Shown here one piece after another: positions 48,295 through 49,121 of a stretch of 49,121 nucleotides of DNA. The DNA comes from Alcanivorax sp. (lineage in GTDB: Bacteria > Pseudomonadota > Gammaproteobacteria > Pseudomonadales > Alcanivoracaceae). Location of the stretch: NCBI RefSeq assembly GCF_002733835.1, contig NZ_NVWY01000037.1, positions 1-49,121 of the forward strand, written 5' to 3'. The notes under the pieces are model-generated. The model saw only the letters and a program-made list of their open reading frames with translations. It was not told where the DNA came from and did not search any database. Within the stretch, counting starts at the first letter, position 1. Every line of letters begins with the position of its first letter. Made by a program: the position numbers and the translations under genes.

Positions 48295-49121
48295 ATGCGC
48301 GCAGCGAACCGGGGCACCCTGAGCCAGCTACCTGGCCGTTTTGCCGTCAGCCATTCTGAATCGGATAGCCCTCCGGTGAGTCGGTCTACTCGCTATCATC
48401 GCGAAAAAGCCAGCAGCATCATCATGACCAACCGCAGCCCGGACCTGCCGTTCGAGCAGAGCATCAATCCGTATCGGGGTTGCGAGCACGGCTGCATTTA
48501 CTGCTACGCCCGCCCCAACCATGCCTATGTGGATTTATCACCCGGTCAGGATTTCGAGAGCGAGATTTTCTGCAAGGACAATGCCGCGGAAGTGCTTCGC
48601 GACAGCCTCCGTAAACCGTCTTACCGCTGTCGGCCCATTGTGCTCGGCACGGTCACCGACCCTTATCAGCCCATTGAGCGAGAGCGACGCATTACCCGTG
48701 AGCTGTTGCAGGTGCTGGTGGATTGCCAGCACCCCTTTAGCCTGATTACCAAAAGCACCCTGGTGCTGCGGGATCTGGACCTGATTGCCCCCATGGCCCG
48801 GGCCGGGCGTGCCTCGGTGGCTGTGTCGGTCACCACGCTGGATAACCGCCTGAAAGGAGAACTGGAGCCCCGTGCCAGCGGCGGCAAGGAGCGGCTGAAG
48901 GTGGTCCGCGAACTTAGCCGTGCCGGCGTGCCGGTCACGGTGCTGGTAGCGCCGGTGATTCCCTTCATCAACGACCATGAGCTGGAAGACATTGTGCATC
49001 AGGTGGCCATGGCAGGCGCCCAGCAGGCAGGTTATGTGGTGCTGCGCTTACCCCATGAAGTGGGGCCGCTGTGGCAGGAATGGCTCGCAGACCATTACCC
49101 GGATCGGGCCGAGAAGGTCAT
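48295..49121 (+). CDS. PA0069-like radical SAM protein, partial at the window end
   Basis: The first 275 codons of a radical SAM protein, running off the right edge. The cluster motif is CEHGCIYCYA (C-x3-C-x2-C), then YVDLSPGQDFESEIFCKDN and VLGTVTDPYQPIER. The layout is that of the SplB-like PA0069 family. SplB itself repairs spore photoproduct, but this group is widespread in non-sporulating bacteria and its reaction is unknown. AGAGGTGAA precedes ATG 48295. The strong LexA-type palindrome just upstream points to induction by DNA damage. Confidence 0.85.
   Translation, partial: MRAANRGTLSQLPGRFAVSHSESDSPPVSRSTRYHREKASSIIMTNRSPDLPFEQSINPYRGCEHGCIYCYARPNHAYVDLSPGQDFESEIFCKDNAAEVLRDSLRKPSYRCRPIVLGTVTDPYQPIERERRITRELLQVLVDCQHPFSLITKSTLVLRDLDLIAPMARAGRASVAVSVTTLDNRLKGELEPRASGGKERLKVVRELSRAGVPVTVLVAPVIPFINDHELEDIVHQVAMAGAQQAGYVVLRLPHEVGPLWQEWLADHYPDRAEKV

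Overview
The window looks like a chromosomal segment of a marine gammaproteobacterium, most like Alcanivorax and relatives. This rests on a complete Rnf complex, a very large NAD-dependent glutamate dehydrogenase, an Ohr peroxidase, GltS, a DUF2236 (MpaB-type) oxygenase, and the gene repertoire read by eye. No database search was run. No rRNA or tRNA gene was found.

Layout. 1-5.5 kb: tail of a transposase (IS1595-like), mazG, a porin, ohr, a two-domain lipoprotein and a DUF3302/HlyD pair. 5.5-11.4 kb: housekeeping and small envelope genes (YigZ, dienelactone hydrolase, DUF3617, nth, gltS, glycine-zipper protein). 11.4-18.6 kb: rnfABCDGE on the minus strand, interrupted at nearly every junction by palindromic repeats. 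18.9-20.7 kb: a class V aminotransferase and a secreted lipase-like hydrolase. 21.0-23.0 kb: a cassette array without integrase, with three attC sites and four cassettes (cupin, two unknowns, ParDE). 23.3-27.7 kb: an unknown gene, then a minus-strand group of DUF2236 oxygenase, HD-domain protein and class II aldolase facing a Crp/Fnr-type regulator. 27.9-35.6 kb: metG and two hybrid histidine kinases separated by two TIR-bounded elements. 35.7-38.8 kb: PhoD-like phosphatase, DUF2288 and an AraC-type regulator. 39.1-43.1 kb: a beta-helix lipoprotein and two paralogous diheme c-type cytochrome lipoproteins. 43.4-49.1 kb: gdhB and the start of a radical SAM gene behind a LexA-type palindrome.

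The most unusual signals are in the repeats. (1) Three intergenic elements (12110-12374, 30076-30346, 32494-32797) have unrelated terminal inverted repeats. They share a core, CAACAACGAGTG, then 15-16 nt, then ACCCGAAGGGC. In all three the variable spacer pairs with a different upstream arm, which is the signature of a conserved structure with covarying stems. (2) A second family of palindromes is built from 7-nt periodic arms whose heptamer differs from copy to copy, with a near-constant CGAAAACAG-type junction. One arm is translated inside rnfC. (3) The cassette boundaries can be placed to the base because each cassette's first 7 bases are the exact complement of its own attC inner core.

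Best candidates for an uncharacterised protein system are the AraC / beta-helix / double diheme cytochrome locus and the DUF2236 / HD / aldolase group with two clean operator palindromes.
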